Shown: positions 33,891 to 43,052, counted from the first letter of the stretch. The stretch: DNA of 59,631 nucleotides from Aquicoccus porphyridii (GCF_008369105.1 NZ_VINQ01000001.1:580066-639696); one strand, 5' to 3'. Numbers and translations: made by a program. Notes: generated by a model from the letters alone, not told the origin.

Positions 33891-35285
33891 CTAATCCACG
33901 ATAATCTCCGGCCCCATCAGCGAATTGGGCAGGAAGGTCGATATCCACGGTATGTATGTCACCAGGATCAGGAAGACGAAAAGCACCGCGAGAAACGGCA
34001 GCGCCGCGCGAACCACCGCCATCATCGGCATCCCCGCCACGCCCGACGTGACAAAGAGGTTGAGCCCGACCGGCGGCGTGATCATCCCGATTTCCATGTT
34101 GACCACCATGATGATCCCGAGGTGGATCGGGTCGATCCCCAGCTCGATCGCGATCGGAAAGACCAGCGGCGCCACGATCACAATGAGGCCCGAAGGCTCC
34201 ATGAACTGCCCGCCGATCAGCAGGATCACGTTGACCGCGATCAGGAACATGATCTTGCCAAAGCCCGCCTCCAGCATCACGCTCGCGATCTTCTGCGGGA
34301 TCTGCTCGTCAGTCAGCACATGCTTGAGGATCAGCGCGTTGGCGATGATGAACATCAGCATGATGGTGAGCTTGCCCGCATCGAGAAGCGTGCGGCGCGT
34401 GTCTTCATGCCAGAACACGGTGACCAGCGCCTGCGGCCTTTGCCAAAGGCTCTTGCGCGGCTGCCCGTCGCGCGCGGCCAGCGGCCCCATGTCGCGATAG
34501 ACGAAGACCGCGATCAGGAAGGCATAGACCGAGGCCACGGCCGCCGCCTCGGTGGGCGTGAAGATCGCCGATGTGAGACCGGGAATACCATAGATCCCCA
34601 CCATGATGATCACGATCAGCATGAGTCCCCAAAAGGCATCGGCGAAAGAGGCGAAAATCTCGCGCCAACCGGCCCATTCGCCCTTGGGCATGTTGCGGAT
34701 GCGCGCGATCACATAGATCGCGATCATCAGCATCAACCCCGCCATCAGCCCCGGGATGACACCGGCCAGGAACATCCGCCCGACCGAAACATCGGTGGCG
34801 CTGGCATAGACCACCATCACGATCGAGGGCGGGATCAGGATGCCCAGCGTGCCCGCGTTACAGATGACACCGGCGGCGAAATCGCGGGTATAGCCCGCCT
34901 GCCGCATCGCGGCGATCACGATCGTCCCGATCGCCACCACCGTCGCGGGCGACGACCCCGACAGCGCGGCGAACATCATGCAGGCGAACACCCCCGCAAT
35001 GGCAAGACCGCCGCGCAGATGCCCGACACAGGCAATCGAGAACCGGATGATCCGCTGTGCCACACCGCCCGTCGACATGAAGCTCGATGCCAGGATGAAG
35101 AACGGGATCGCCAGAAGCGTGTAATGCCCCGCCATCGCCTGGTAGAGCGATTGCGCCACCGAGGCGAGCGAGGTTTCGGAAAAGGCCAGCAGGAAGATGA
35201 TCGAGCTGAGTCCGAGCGATACCGCGATCGGCACCCCGATCAGCAAGAGGCCGATCACCATTGCGAAAAGAATGACCACGTCCAT
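33891..35285 (-). CDS. dctM: C4-dicarboxylate TRAP transporter large permease
   Basis: The 464-residue permease has the DctM family pattern: start MDVVILFAMVIGLLLIGVPIAV, ALSGSSPATVVAIG, GTLGILIPPSIVMVVYA, FTPTEAAAVA, and NMEIGMITPPVGLNLFVTSGV, with about 12 helices. It moves substrate from the binding protein with sodium. It starts 4 bp after the dctQ stop. A dctB-dctD two-component pair upstream on the same strand argues for C4-dicarboxylates such as succinate, malate or fumarate. Confidence 0.93.
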   Translation of the reverse strand: MDVVILFAMVIGLLLIGVPIAVSLGLSSIIFLLAFSETSLASVAQSLYQAMAGHYTLLAIPFFILASSFMSTGGVAQRIIRFSIACVGHLRGGLAIAGVFACMMFAALSGSSPATVVAIGTIVIAAMRQAGYTRDFAAGVICNAGTLGILIPPSIVMVVYASATDVSVGRMFLAGVIPGLMAGLMLMIAIYVIARIRNMPKGEWAGWREIFASFADAFWGLMLIVIIMVGIYGIPGLTSAIFTPTEAAAVASVYAFLIAVFVYRDMGPLAARDGQPRKSLWQRPQALVTVFWHEDTRRTLLDAGKLTIMLMFIIANALILKHVLTDEQIPQKIASVMLEAGFGKIMFLIAVNVILLIGGQFMEPSGLIVIVAPLVFPIAIELGIDPIHLGIIMVVNMEIGMITPPVGLNLFVTSGVAGMPMMAVVRAALPFLAVLFVFLILVTYIPWISTFLPNSLMGPEIIVD

Positions 35286-35289
35286 GGGT

Positions 35290-36024
35290 TCAGCCTTCTT
35301 TGTGTTGTGTGGCGGCGTCGTCCACCGCCTCTTCCGCCTCGTGACTCACGATGAGCGAAGCGCGCGTGCCGCGCAGGATCTCGACCGTTGCCTGCACAAA
35401 GCGGAACAACAGCAGCGCGATGCCGATCGGCAGGATCGCATAGGGGATGAAGCGCGGCATCTTCTCATAGGCTTCGCCCTCGTTGAACACATCGTCCATC
35501 CAGCCGAGCCATGACGGTATCGGGATCTGCTCGGTCTCGTACCAGGCCTGATCGCGGCTGTCGGCGAAACCGGTCGGGAACCAGCGCCCCGTGGTCCCGT
35601 CGAACCCGGCAAAGGGCGCCCAGTAATCCCATGCCCCCTTCATCAGAAGCGCGGCATAGACCACGCAGACCAGCGCCGCGATGACCACCAGGACCCGCCG
35701 CTTGCCCGTGGACACGATATTGAGGATCGCATCGACCCCGAGATGGGACGAGATCTTCACACCATAGGAAATCCCGAACAGGACCAGCCACGCGAACAGC
35801 ACCAGCGTGACCTCAAGCCCCCACAGGATCTCGGTCGGCAGGCGCATGCCCGTGGCCGCCTCGACCCAATCCCCGATGAAGGAGTTGAACACATAGCGCA
35901 CGACGACATTGGCAAATGTCAAAAGCGCCATGACCCCCAGCAGAAACGCGATCAGGTTTTCCTCGATCCTGTCGATCACCTGGCCGACCCGCCCCTGCGG
36001 GTTCGGATGCACCGATCCTGACAT
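35290..36024 (-). CDS. dctQ: C4-dicarboxylate TRAP transporter small permease
   Basis: The 244-residue protein has four membrane segments, for example LIAFLLGVMALLTFANVVVRYVF near the start. It is longer than a minimal DctQ because of a soluble insert (WDYWAPFAGFDGTTGRWFPTGF and following, about residues 130-185) before the last helix. That insert is seen in some proteobacterial C4-dicarboxylate TRAP small subunits. The ATG at 36024 follows GGGAGAGAG. It connects DctP to DctM and is separated from dctP by a 129-bp gap with a stable hairpin. Confidence 0.9.
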   Translation of the reverse strand: MSGSVHPNPQGRVGQVIDRIEENLIAFLLGVMALLTFANVVVRYVFNSFIGDWVEAATGMRLPTEILWGLEVTLVLFAWLVLFGISYGVKISSHLGVDAILNIVSTGKRRVLVVIAALVCVVYAALLMKGAWDYWAPFAGFDGTTGRWFPTGFADSRDQAWYETEQIPIPSWLGWMDDVFNEGEAYEKMPRFIPYAILPIGIALLLFRFVQATVEILRGTRASLIVSHEAEEAVDDAATQHKEG

Positions 36025-36097
36025 GGCTTTCTCTCTCCCTGAAATCCGGTTTCCCGGCACCGATGCGCCGCGCTCCGCGCGCGCGCGTTGGCGGTTT

Positions 36098-36134
36098 GCC
36101 GGGGTCCGGTCACGTTTCCGCGCCGGGCCCCGGC
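36098..36134 (-). terminator. Stem-loop between dctP and dctQ
   Basis: A 12-bp stem (GCCGGGGTCCGG / CCGGGCCCCGGC, one G-T pair) with a 13-nt loop lies after the dctP stop. It is the third binding-protein gene in this window followed by such a structure. It probably protects or partly terminates the dctP message. Confidence 0.5.
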
Positions 36135-36153
36135 CCCGTTTCGAGCCGAAGGC

Positions 36154-37155
36154 TCAGTTCATCTCGTTGAACTCTTGCGCCGCGGCGATGTTCTCGGCGC
36201 CCACATCGGCCTCGAACTCGGCCCAGACCGGCTTCATCACGTCAACCCAGGCCTGGCGTTGCTCGTCGGTCAGTTGCCGCACCTCGCCGCCTGCGTCGAT
36301 GATCGCCTGCTTGGCCTCCTGGTTGACCTTGGCGGATTCGGCGTTGCGCGTCTCGGTCACCTCGCGCAGGATCGTGGACAGTTGATCGCGCACATCGTCG
36401 GGCAGGCTGTCCCACCAGTCGACACCCGTCACCACCATGTAGTCGATGATGCCATGGTTGGTTTCGGTGATGCCATCCTGCACCTCGAAGAATTTCTGGC
36501 CATAGATGTTCGACCACGTGTTCTCCTGGCCGTCGACAACGCCGGTCTGAAGCGCGCCATAGACCTCGGAAAAGGCCATCGGCTGCGGGCTCGCGCCCAA
36601 GGCACGCATCTGCGCCACCAGCACGTCCGAGGTCTGCACCCGGAATTTCAGCCCCTTGGCGTCGTCGGGCGTCATCAGCGGCTTGTTGGCCGAGATCTGC
36701 TTCATGCCGTTGTGCCAGAACTCCAGCCCCAGAAGCCCGCGGCGGGTCATCGATTCCTTCATCGCCTGGCCGGTTTCCGACGTCTGGAACGCATCCACCG
36801 CGTCGATGTTCTTGAACATGAAGGGCAAATCGAAGATGCGGTATTTCTTGGTGAACTTCTCGAATTTCGACAGCGACGGCGCGGCCATCTGCACATCGCC
36901 CTGAAGTATCGCCTCGAGCACCTGGTCGTCATTGTAGAGCGTCGAGTTGGGGAAAACCTCCATACAGGCCTTGCCGTCCATCTCCTCGTTCACGCGCTCT
37001 TGCAAGAGCGACGCGGCGATGCCCTTGGGGTGCTTGTCGGTGTTGGTCACATGGGCGAACTTGATGACGATCTCGCCATCGTCACAGGCGGCCATCGCGG
37101 CCCCCCCGGTCACGCTCAGCGCCATCGCCGTTGCGGCAGCAGTCATGAATTTCAT
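36154..37155 (-). CDS. dctP: C4-dicarboxylate TRAP substrate-binding protein
   Basis: The 333-residue periplasmic protein has a signal peptide ending GGAAMA-AC. Strong DctP motifs follow: IVIKFAHVTNTDKHPKG near residue 29, LPFMFKN, KGLKFRVQTSDVLVAQMRALGASPQPM with the carboxylate-binding Arg, FSEVYGALQTGVVDGQENTW, and TNHGIID. It delivers dicarboxylates to DctQM. Its promoter region separates it from dctD and carries tandem TGTGC-N8-GCACA sites. Confidence 0.93.
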   Translation of the reverse strand: MKFMTAAATAMALSVTGGAAMAACDDGEIVIKFAHVTNTDKHPKGIAASLLQERVNEEMDGKACMEVFPNSTLYNDDQVLEAILQGDVQMAAPSLSKFEKFTKKYRIFDLPFMFKNIDAVDAFQTSETGQAMKESMTRRGLLGLEFWHNGMKQISANKPLMTPDDAKGLKFRVQTSDVLVAQMRALGASPQPMAFSEVYGALQTGVVDGQENTWSNIYGQKFFEVQDGITETNHGIIDYMVVTGVDWWDSLPDDVRDQLSTILREVTETRNAESAKVNQEAKQAIIDAGGEVRQLTDEQRQAWVDVMKPVWAEFEADVGAENIAAAQEFNEMN

Positions 37156-37484
37156 ATCTTTTCCTCCCGAAAATTAATCACACAGCCCGCAAACCGGGCA
37201 GATGCCGCATGTTCACGATCGCGTGTTTTTCAGGCAAGTGTTGATCCGGATTGACTGTTGGGGCCAAAGAAATCACCGTTTTTCCGTGGGTTAGCTCGAA
37301 ATTCTCACATGGCGGCGCACCGCTACGGGCCGTCCTGTGCCATTCGCCGCACAGCGGTCACGCCATCTGTGCGAAAATCCGCACAAGATTTTCTTCCCGA
37401 TTCTCCCTTCATCTGACCGAAAAATACCTCGGGGAGCGCGAGGGGCTGGCCCCTCGCTCCTGCGCCATCGGCCCAGCACCACCC
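37156..37484 (-). promoter_or_regulatory. dctP promoter region with tandem enhancer-like palindromes
   Basis: These 329 bp hold no gene. Two 18-bp dyads of identical layout, TGTGC-N8-GCACA, lie at 37336-37353 and 37368-37385, with starts 32 bp apart (about three helical turns). They resemble the upstream activating sites bound by DctD in other bacteria. Nearer the gene, on the minus strand at 37248-37234, is CGGATC-AACAC-TTGC. This has the GG and GC of a sigma54 promoter at the right spacing but a poor -24 box. The regulator encoded next door lacks GAFTGA, so sigma70 use is equally possible. Confidence 0.55.
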
Positions 37485-38717
37485 TCAGCGACGGTAATCC
37501 TCGGGCTTGATCCCATAGCGTGCCAGCTTGTCGTAAAACGTCTTGCGCGGCAGCTTGAGCGCCTCTGCCGCCGCGCTCGCCCGGCCCTTCTGCCGCCCCA
37601 GTGCCGCGATCAGGAGCGAGCGTTCGACCCGCGCCAGTTGCTCGGCCAGTCCCAGGTCTCCCGCCTCCGGCACCTCGTCGGGCATGCCCAGAACGAAACG
37701 CATCGCCGCACTCATCAGCGCGCGCGCATTGCCCGGCCAGTCCTGCGCCATCAGTCCGGCCAGATGCTCGGGCGCGATCTCGGGCACCGGCAACCCGGCC
37801 TGCTCGGCGGCCTGCGCCACGTATTGGCGAAACAGCACCGGGATATCCTCGGGCCGCTCGCGCAGCGCCGGGATATGCACCCGCATCACGTCCAGCCGAT
37901 AGAACAGCTCGGCGTTGAGCCGGCCCGCCTCGACCAGCGCGCGCAGATCCCCGCTCGATCCGGCGATGACCCGGATATCCGCCCCCTCGCCCAGCCGTTC
38001 CAGCGCCGCGAACTGGGTCTCGCGCGGCATCTCCTGCACCTCGTCGAGAAACAGCGATCCACCCTCGGCGCCACGCCACAGGTCGGCCAGCGCCTCCGCG
38101 CTCAGCCCCGCCGCGGGGCGCTTGACGAACGGCCCGCCCGCCACCGGGCTCATCAGGTGGACCACCTCGGCCACCTTGGGAATGCCGCTCCCCGGTGGCC
38201 CGCTGACCAGGATTTCGCCGCCCCCCGCCCGCGCCACCGACCGCACCCGCGCGCGCAGGGCCTCGGCCTTGTCGGAATGGCCGAACAGCAGCCGCGCCGC
38301 CGGATCGCCGGTTTCAAGCTGCGCCTTGAGGCGACGGTTTTCCAGCACCAGCGCGCGGGTTTTCAGCGCCCGCTCCACCTCGGCCAGGAACTCGGCGGGG
38401 GCACAGGGTTTTTCCAGGAACCCGAACGCCCCCTGTTCCATCGCCCGAACCGCCATCGGAATGTCGCCCTCGCCGGTCAACAGGATCACCGGCAACTCCC
38501 GGTCCACCGCACGCGCATGATCGAGAAGGTGGAACCCGTCACGCCCCGGCATCCTGATGTCGCTGATCACCACGCCGGCAAATCCGGGGGTGATATGGTC
38601 CTTGGCCTCGATGAAACTGCCCGCCATGACCGGCTCGCACTCGCCCAGTTCCAGCGTCTGGCGCATTGCCGCGCGCACCGCCGCATCGTCATCGACAAAC
38701 AGAACCCTGCGCGTCAC
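37485..38717 (-). CDS. dctD: DctD-like response regulator with degenerate AAA+ domain
   Basis: The 410-residue protein has an intact receiver domain (DDD at 9-11, phosphoacceptor D53 in ISDIRMPG, K103) and a C-terminal Fis-type helix-turn-helix (ASAAAEALKLPRKTFYDKL). The central AAA+ domain is damaged or specialised. Walker A reads GPPGSGIPK (173-181) without the usual GK[ST/E], and the GAFTGA sigma54-contact loop is absent. Only about 50 residues separate Walker A from Walker B (SLFLDE, 221-226), where about 70 is usual. The GTG start has AAGGAGG seven bases upstream and overlaps the dctB stop. It likely controls dctPQM by a non-standard mechanism. Confidence 0.88.
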   Translation of the reverse strand: MTRRVLFVDDDAAVRAAMRQTLELGECEPVMAGSFIEAKDHITPGFAGVVISDIRMPGRDGFHLLDHARAVDRELPVILLTGEGDIPMAVRAMEQGAFGFLEKPCAPAEFLAEVERALKTRALVLENRRLKAQLETGDPAARLLFGHSDKAEALRARVRSVARAGGGEILVSGPPGSGIPKVAEVVHLMSPVAGGPFVKRPAAGLSAEALADLWRGAEGGSLFLDEVQEMPRETQFAALERLGEGADIRVIAGSSGDLRALVEAGRLNAELFYRLDVMRVHIPALRERPEDIPVLFRQYVAQAAEQAGLPVPEIAPEHLAGLMAQDWPGNARALMSAAMRFVLGMPDEVPEAGDLGLAEQLARVERSLLIAALGRQKGRASAAAEALKLPRKTFYDKLARYGIKPEDYRR

Positions 38718-40402
38718 GCCGCCGCCTCCTTCTGCTCGCTCCAATGGTCAAGTTCGACGGTAAACACCGCGCCCCGGCCCTCTGCCGCGTTCTTGCCGGT
38801 GATGTCGCCGCCAAAGCTCTGCACCAGACCATAGGAGATCGACAGGCCAAGGCCCATCCCCTCACCGCTGCCCACCTCCTTGGTGGAATAGAACGGCTCG
38901 AACATACGTTCGGGATCGGCAATGCCCGGCCCGGTGTCACGCACCGCCACCCGCGGTCGCGGGCCATCCTCGATCGCCACCATGATCCGCCGCGGCTCGG
39001 TCTGGTCCGCCATCGCGTCGGCGGCATTGTTGATCAGGTTGACAAAGACCTGTCCCAGCCGCACCTCGCCGCCGCGCACCGCGATCGGGTCGGGCGGACG
39101 TGTCCAGGTCAACTCCACCCCCTCGGTGGCCAGCCGCGTCTCGGTCAGTTCGACCGCCTGCGCCACCACCTGCACCAGATCGACCCGGCCCATCGGTTCG
39201 CTTTCGTTGCGGGCAAAGGCGCGCAGGTTGCGGATGATGCGCGCCGCCCGTGCCGCCAGCGCCGAGATCCGGCCCAGGTTCTCCACCGCCACATCCGACC
39301 GCCCGCGCTCAAGGAAGGCCGCGCCATTCTCGGCGAATTGCTGGATCGCCATCAGCGGCTGGTTCAACTCGTGGCTGATCCCCGCACTCATCTGCCCCAG
39401 CGCCGAGAGCTTGCCCGCCTGCACAAGATCGGCCTGCGCGCGCCTCAACTCCCCGGTGCGCGCCTCGACCCGCGCCTCGAGCAACCGGTTGGCCTGCGCC
39501 AATGTCCGCCGCCGCTCCATCGCGAGGAACAGAAGCGCGCCAAAGGCCAGCCACAGCGCCGCGAAGACCGCCATCTGCAACCCGGCCAGCCGCCGCGCCG
39601 GGGCCACGTCGATCAGCGCCTCGGCGGTCAGCCCGATCACCGGCAGATCACGTTCGAGATGCAGGATTTCACCCGGGATGTAGGGGCCCCAATCGACCTG
39701 CCAGAATTCCAGCCCGCCACGCTCGCGGCTGGAAAAGCGCGGGGCTTCGCCTTCGGGCGGGGCCAACCCGGGCCTGCCCGCCTCACGGCGCCAGAAAAGC
39801 AGCTCCGAGCGGTTGGTGACGAACACGCGCCCCTCCGCATCGGTGAACAGCACCGCCGGGCGCGATCCGCGCCATTCGCGCTCCAGCTTGTCCAGATCGA
39901 CCACCACGACCAGCGCGCCCTCGATCCGGCCATCGTCACCGAATCGCGGCGCGGCATAGAAATAGGCGCGCCGCTCCTCGGCCCCGTAGAGCCCCAGCCC
40001 CCAACCCAGCGCACCATGCCCGGCCCGCTCGACCCAGGGCGCGCGCAGGTGTTGCTCGGGCCACGCCGCATCCGCCTGCGCCAGCACCCGACCCGCGTTG
40101 TCCAGATGGATGAGGTTGAGCGCCGCCGTCTTGTCCGAGGCCGACAACAGCAGCGCCTCGGCCGCCGCCCGGTCCCCCGCACCCAGAACCGGGTGCGGCG
40201 CCATCAGCACCGCCATTTCCTGGTAGCGTTGCAACTGGCTGGTCAGCCGGTCGGCGGCCAGGGCAAGATCGGCCTGCCCCCGCCGCGCCACCTGCTCGAG
40301 CGCCTGGCTCAGCGCATAATGGTAGACCCCCGCGCTCATCCCCGCCACAACGGCGAGAAAGCCAAGCGCCGCAAGCGCACGTCCGGTCATACCACGTTCC
40401 AT
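38714..40402 (-). CDS. dctB: DctB-type sensor histidine kinase
   Basis: The 562-residue membrane kinase has a first helix at about residues 8-28 and a long periplasmic sensor of roughly 250 residues (double-PAS/Cache type, with YFYAAPRFGDDGRIEGALVVVVD). A second helix (MAVFAALWLAFGALLFLAM) is followed by a coiled coil. HisKA has H in GISHELNQPL, and the ATP lid has N box VNLINNAADAM, DTGPGI and GMGLGLSIS. It should sense periplasmic dicarboxylate and phosphorylate the adjacent regulator. The start is uncertain: ATG at 40402 after AAAGGGG is chosen, with 40390 or 40441 as alternatives. Confidence 0.9.
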   Translation of the reverse strand: MERGMTGRALAALGFLAVVAGMSAGVYHYALSQALEQVARRGQADLALAADRLTSQLQRYQEMAVLMAPHPVLGAGDRAAAEALLLSASDKTAALNLIHLDNAGRVLAQADAAWPEQHLRAPWVERAGHGALGWGLGLYGAEERRAYFYAAPRFGDDGRIEGALVVVVDLDKLEREWRGSRPAVLFTDAEGRVFVTNRSELLFWRREAGRPGLAPPEGEAPRFSSRERGGLEFWQVDWGPYIPGEILHLERDLPVIGLTAEALIDVAPARRLAGLQMAVFAALWLAFGALLFLAMERRRTLAQANRLLEARVEARTGELRRAQADLVQAGKLSALGQMSAGISHELNQPLMAIQQFAENGAAFLERGRSDVAVENLGRISALAARAARIIRNLRAFARNESEPMGRVDLVQVVAQAVELTETRLATEGVELTWTRPPDPIAVRGGEVRLGQVFVNLINNAADAMADQTEPRRIMVAIEDGPRPRVAVRDTGPGIADPERMFEPFYSTKEVGSGEGMGLGLSISYGLVQSFGGDITGKNAAEGRGAVFTVELDHWSEQKEAAA

Positions 40403-40460
40403 CGCCCCTTTTACCTCGCCGCCGCCAGACTTGAACAGCATCCGCGACGGATGTCGCCCC

Positions 40461-40922
40461 TCACAGCGGCAACGCCACCGTCGACTTGATCTCCTCCATG
40501 CTCAACAACGCGGTCACGTTATGCACCTTCACCTCTGAAATCAGCGCCTGGTAAAAGGCATCATAGGCGCGCGCGTTCCTGACCCGCACCTTCAGGATAT
40601 AATCGATATCGCCCGCCAGCCGGTGCGCCTCCTGCACCTCGGGCCGATCGCGCAGCGCCTGGAGGAACGCCGCCTGCCACTCTGCCTCGTGCTCGCTGGT
40701 GCGGATCAGGACGAAGAAACAGGCCTCGAATCCCAGCGCCTCGGCATCGAGCAACACGGTCTGCTGCCGGATCACCCCGCCCTCGCGCATCTTCTTCACC
40801 CGATTCCACACCGGCGTCTTCGACGAGCCCACGCGCCGCGCGATTTCGTCCAGTGACTGCCCCGCGTCGCGTTGCAGTTCGACAAGGATTTTCCTGTCCA
40901 GCTCGTCCAGTCGGGCCGCCAT
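40461..40922 (-). CDS. Lrp/AsnC-family regulator
   Basis: The 153-residue protein begins MAARLDELDRKILVELQRDAG, the typical Lrp start. It has the HTH SLDEIARRVGSSKTPVWNRVKKM and a C-terminal RAM ligand domain (VQEAHRLAGDIDYILKVRVRN). GAGGAG lies about nine bases before the ATG. It is divergent from the sulfur-assimilation operon (146 bp between starts), where this kind of regulator is usual in Rhodobacterales, so it probably senses a cysteine or sulfur signal. That role is inferred from position. Confidence 0.92.
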   Translation of the reverse strand: MAARLDELDRKILVELQRDAGQSLDEIARRVGSSKTPVWNRVKKMREGGVIRQQTVLLDAEALGFEACFFVLIRTSEHEAEWQAAFLQALRDRPEVQEAHRLAGDIDYILKVRVRNARAYDAFYQALISEVKVHNVTALLSMEEIKSTVALPL

Positions 40923-41068
40923 TCCCGCGTTCTCCTCATTTTCCGAATAAACCTGTCCTTGAGACCTGTTTACGAAACCATTTTCCTTATTCTCTCGCAT
41001 ATCTGGCGGAGAATGGGAATAATTTCCTATGTTGAGGGGAGAGAAAAGTGATCGTCCAGGAGGCCACC

Positions 41069-41386
41069 ATGTCTGACCCTGTCTACAAGATCGTCACCGC
41101 CAATGCACTCACTTCCGGCGATGTCGTCTATCTCACCGGTTCCGACGACTGGAGCCCCGAAATCGTCGAAGCCGAATTCATCGACGATGCCGAACACGCC
41201 GAATCCCGCCTCGTCGCGGCACAGCGCCAGACCCACCTCGTGGTCGGGCCCTATCTTGCCGATGTCACGATCACCGCGAACGGCCCCGTTCCCGTCACCC
41301 GCCGCGAAGCCCTGCGCGCCTCCGGCCCCTCGATCGCCTTTGGCGCCGAGAGCGCATCACGACCCACCGCCATCGCCGCCGAGTAA
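41069..41386 (+). CDS. DUF2849 domain-containing protein
   Basis: The 105-residue protein has the DUF2849 pattern (VYKIVTANALTSGDVVYLT, then ADVTITANGPVPVTRREALRASGP near the end). The family is a small partner encoded just before the nitrite/sulfite reductase in alphaproteobacterial sulfur operons. CCAGGAGG lies ahead of the ATG at 41069. In many relatives a siroheme synthase gene (cysG) precedes it; none is present here. Confidence 0.88.
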   Translation: MSDPVYKIVTANALTSGDVVYLTGSDDWSPEIVEAEFIDDAEHAESRLVAAQRQTHLVVGPYLADVTITANGPVPVTRREALRASGPSIAFGAESASRPTAIAAE

Positions 41387-41420
41387 CCCGAATCCCCCCG
41401 GACCCGAACGGAGCCAAACC

Positions 41421-43052
41421 ATGCCGCTCGACAGCTATCTTGCCACCCGCAGCGCCCAGTTCCGCGCCCAGGTCGCCCGCCGCCTCGATGGTGCGCTCAC
41501 CGAAGAGGAATTCCGTCCCCTGCGGCTGATGAACGGGGTCTATCTCCAGCTTCACGCCTACATGCTGCGCGTCGCCATCCCCTATGGCACGCTGAACAGC
41601 GATCAGTTGCGCGCGCTGGCCTTTATCGCCGAGCGCTGGGACCGTGGCTATGGCCATGTCACCACCCGCCAGAACATGCAGTTCAACTGGCCGCGCCTCG
41701 TCGACATTCCCGACATGCTCGATCACCTCGCAGGCGTCGGCCTGCACGCGATCCAGACCTCGGGCAACACCATCCGCAACGTCACCGCCGATCCCTTCGC
41801 CGGGGCCGCAGCGGACGAAATCGCCGATCCCCGTCCCGTGGCCGAGCTCATTCGTCAATGGTCGACCGACCATCCCGAGTTCCAGTTCCTCGGACGCAAG
41901 TTCAAGATCGCGGTTTCCGGCGCGGCCGAGGATCGCGCCGTGCTCAAGGCGCATGATCTCGCCATCCGCATCCGCGAAGAGGACGGCGTGCGCGGCTATG
42001 AAGTCCTCGTCGGCGGCGGCCTCGGGCGCACGCCGATGGTCGGCCAGACCCTGCACCCGTTCCTGCCCGCCGCCGATCTTCTGCCTTATATCGAGGCGGC
42101 GCTGGCCACCTACAACCTGCTCGGGCGGCGCGACAACAAGTACAAGGCCCGGATCAAGATCGCCGTTCACGAACACGGGATCGACGAGATCCGCCGCCTG
42201 ACGGACGAAGAATTCGCCCGCCGCCGCCCCGCCTTTCACGGCGCGGACCAGGCACTCCTGCGCGATCTCGAACGGCAATTCGCCCTGCCCCCCCTCGTGG
42301 CACAAGACGACGCGGCCTATCACGCCGCCCGCAACGCCGATCCCGGTTTTCGCAGCTTCACCGACACCAACCTCGCGGCGCACAAGGTGCCCGGCCATGC
42401 CATCGTGACGGTTTCGCTCAAACCGATCGGCGGCATCCCCGGCGACATCACCACCGCGCAGATGCGCGCGCTGGCCGACATGGTCGACACCCACGCTTAC
42501 GGCGAATTGCGCTTCACGGCTGAGCAGAACATCGTCCTGCCGCATGTCCCCCTTGCGGCCCTGCCCGAGCTCTACAAGGGCCTGCTTGCCCAGGGCCTCG
42601 CCACCGCCAATGCCGGTCGCGCCTCGGATATCGTGGCCTGCCCCGGGCTCGATTACTGCTCGCTGGCCACCGCCCGCTCGATCCCGCTGGCGCAGCAACT
42701 CTCCGAGATGCTCGACCGCACCGGGCTCGACGCCGATCTTGGCAAGCTCAAGATCAAGATCTCGGGCTGCATCAACGCTTGCGGGCATCACCACCTGGGC
42801 CAGATCGGCATTCTCGGGCTCGACAAGCGCGGCGTGGAATCCTACCAGATCACGCTGGGCGGCACCGACGGTGATGCCCTCGCCATCGGCGAGCGCACCG
42901 GGCCGGGTTTCTCGGCCGACGAGATCGTGCCGGCCATCGCCCGCCTGCTCGACGCCTATCTCGAGCTGCGCGAGGACGAGGACGAAAGCTTCCTCGCCGC
43001 CTATCAGCGCCTTGGCCCCGACCCGTTCAAATCCGCGCTCTATGAAAGCTGA
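41421..43052 (+). CDS. Nitrite/sulfite reductase hemoprotein (assimilatory sulfite reductase type)
   Basis: The 543-residue enzyme has the duplicated ferredoxin-like/siroheme layout. HVTTRQNMQFNWPRLVDIP lies near residue 75, the substrate-side KFKIAVSGAAED near 160, and a second half with LRFTAEQNIVLPHVP. The 4Fe-4S/siroheme cysteines are C-x5-C (ACPGLDYC) and C-x3-C (SGCINACGHHH). It reduces sulfite to sulfide by six electrons from ferredoxin or NADPH. Its operon with CysH, DUF934 and Fpr supports sulfite rather than nitrite. The stop overlaps one candidate start of cysH. Confidence 0.93.
   Translation: MPLDSYLATRSAQFRAQVARRLDGALTEEEFRPLRLMNGVYLQLHAYMLRVAIPYGTLNSDQLRALAFIAERWDRGYGHVTTRQNMQFNWPRLVDIPDMLDHLAGVGLHAIQTSGNTIRNVTADPFAGAAADEIADPRPVAELIRQWSTDHPEFQFLGRKFKIAVSGAAEDRAVLKAHDLAIRIREEDGVRGYEVLVGGGLGRTPMVGQTLHPFLPAADLLPYIEAALATYNLLGRRDNKYKARIKIAVHEHGIDEIRRLTDEEFARRRPAFHGADQALLRDLERQFALPPLVAQDDAAYHAARNADPGFRSFTDTNLAAHKVPGHAIVTVSLKPIGGIPGDITTAQMRALADMVDTHAYGELRFTAEQNIVLPHVPLAALPELYKGLLAQGLATANAGRASDIVACPGLDYCSLATARSIPLAQQLSEMLDRTGLDADLGKLKIKISGCINACGHHHLGQIGILGLDKRGVESYQITLGGTDGDALAIGERTGPGFSADEIVPAIARLLDAYLELREDEDESFLAAYQRLGPDPFKSALYES

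Noticed and set aside
37234-37248. A firm sigma54 promoter call for dctP
   Set aside because: Only the GG and TTGC positions match; the -24 box is poor, and the local regulator lacks GAFTGA. It is reported only as a weak candidate within the promoter region.
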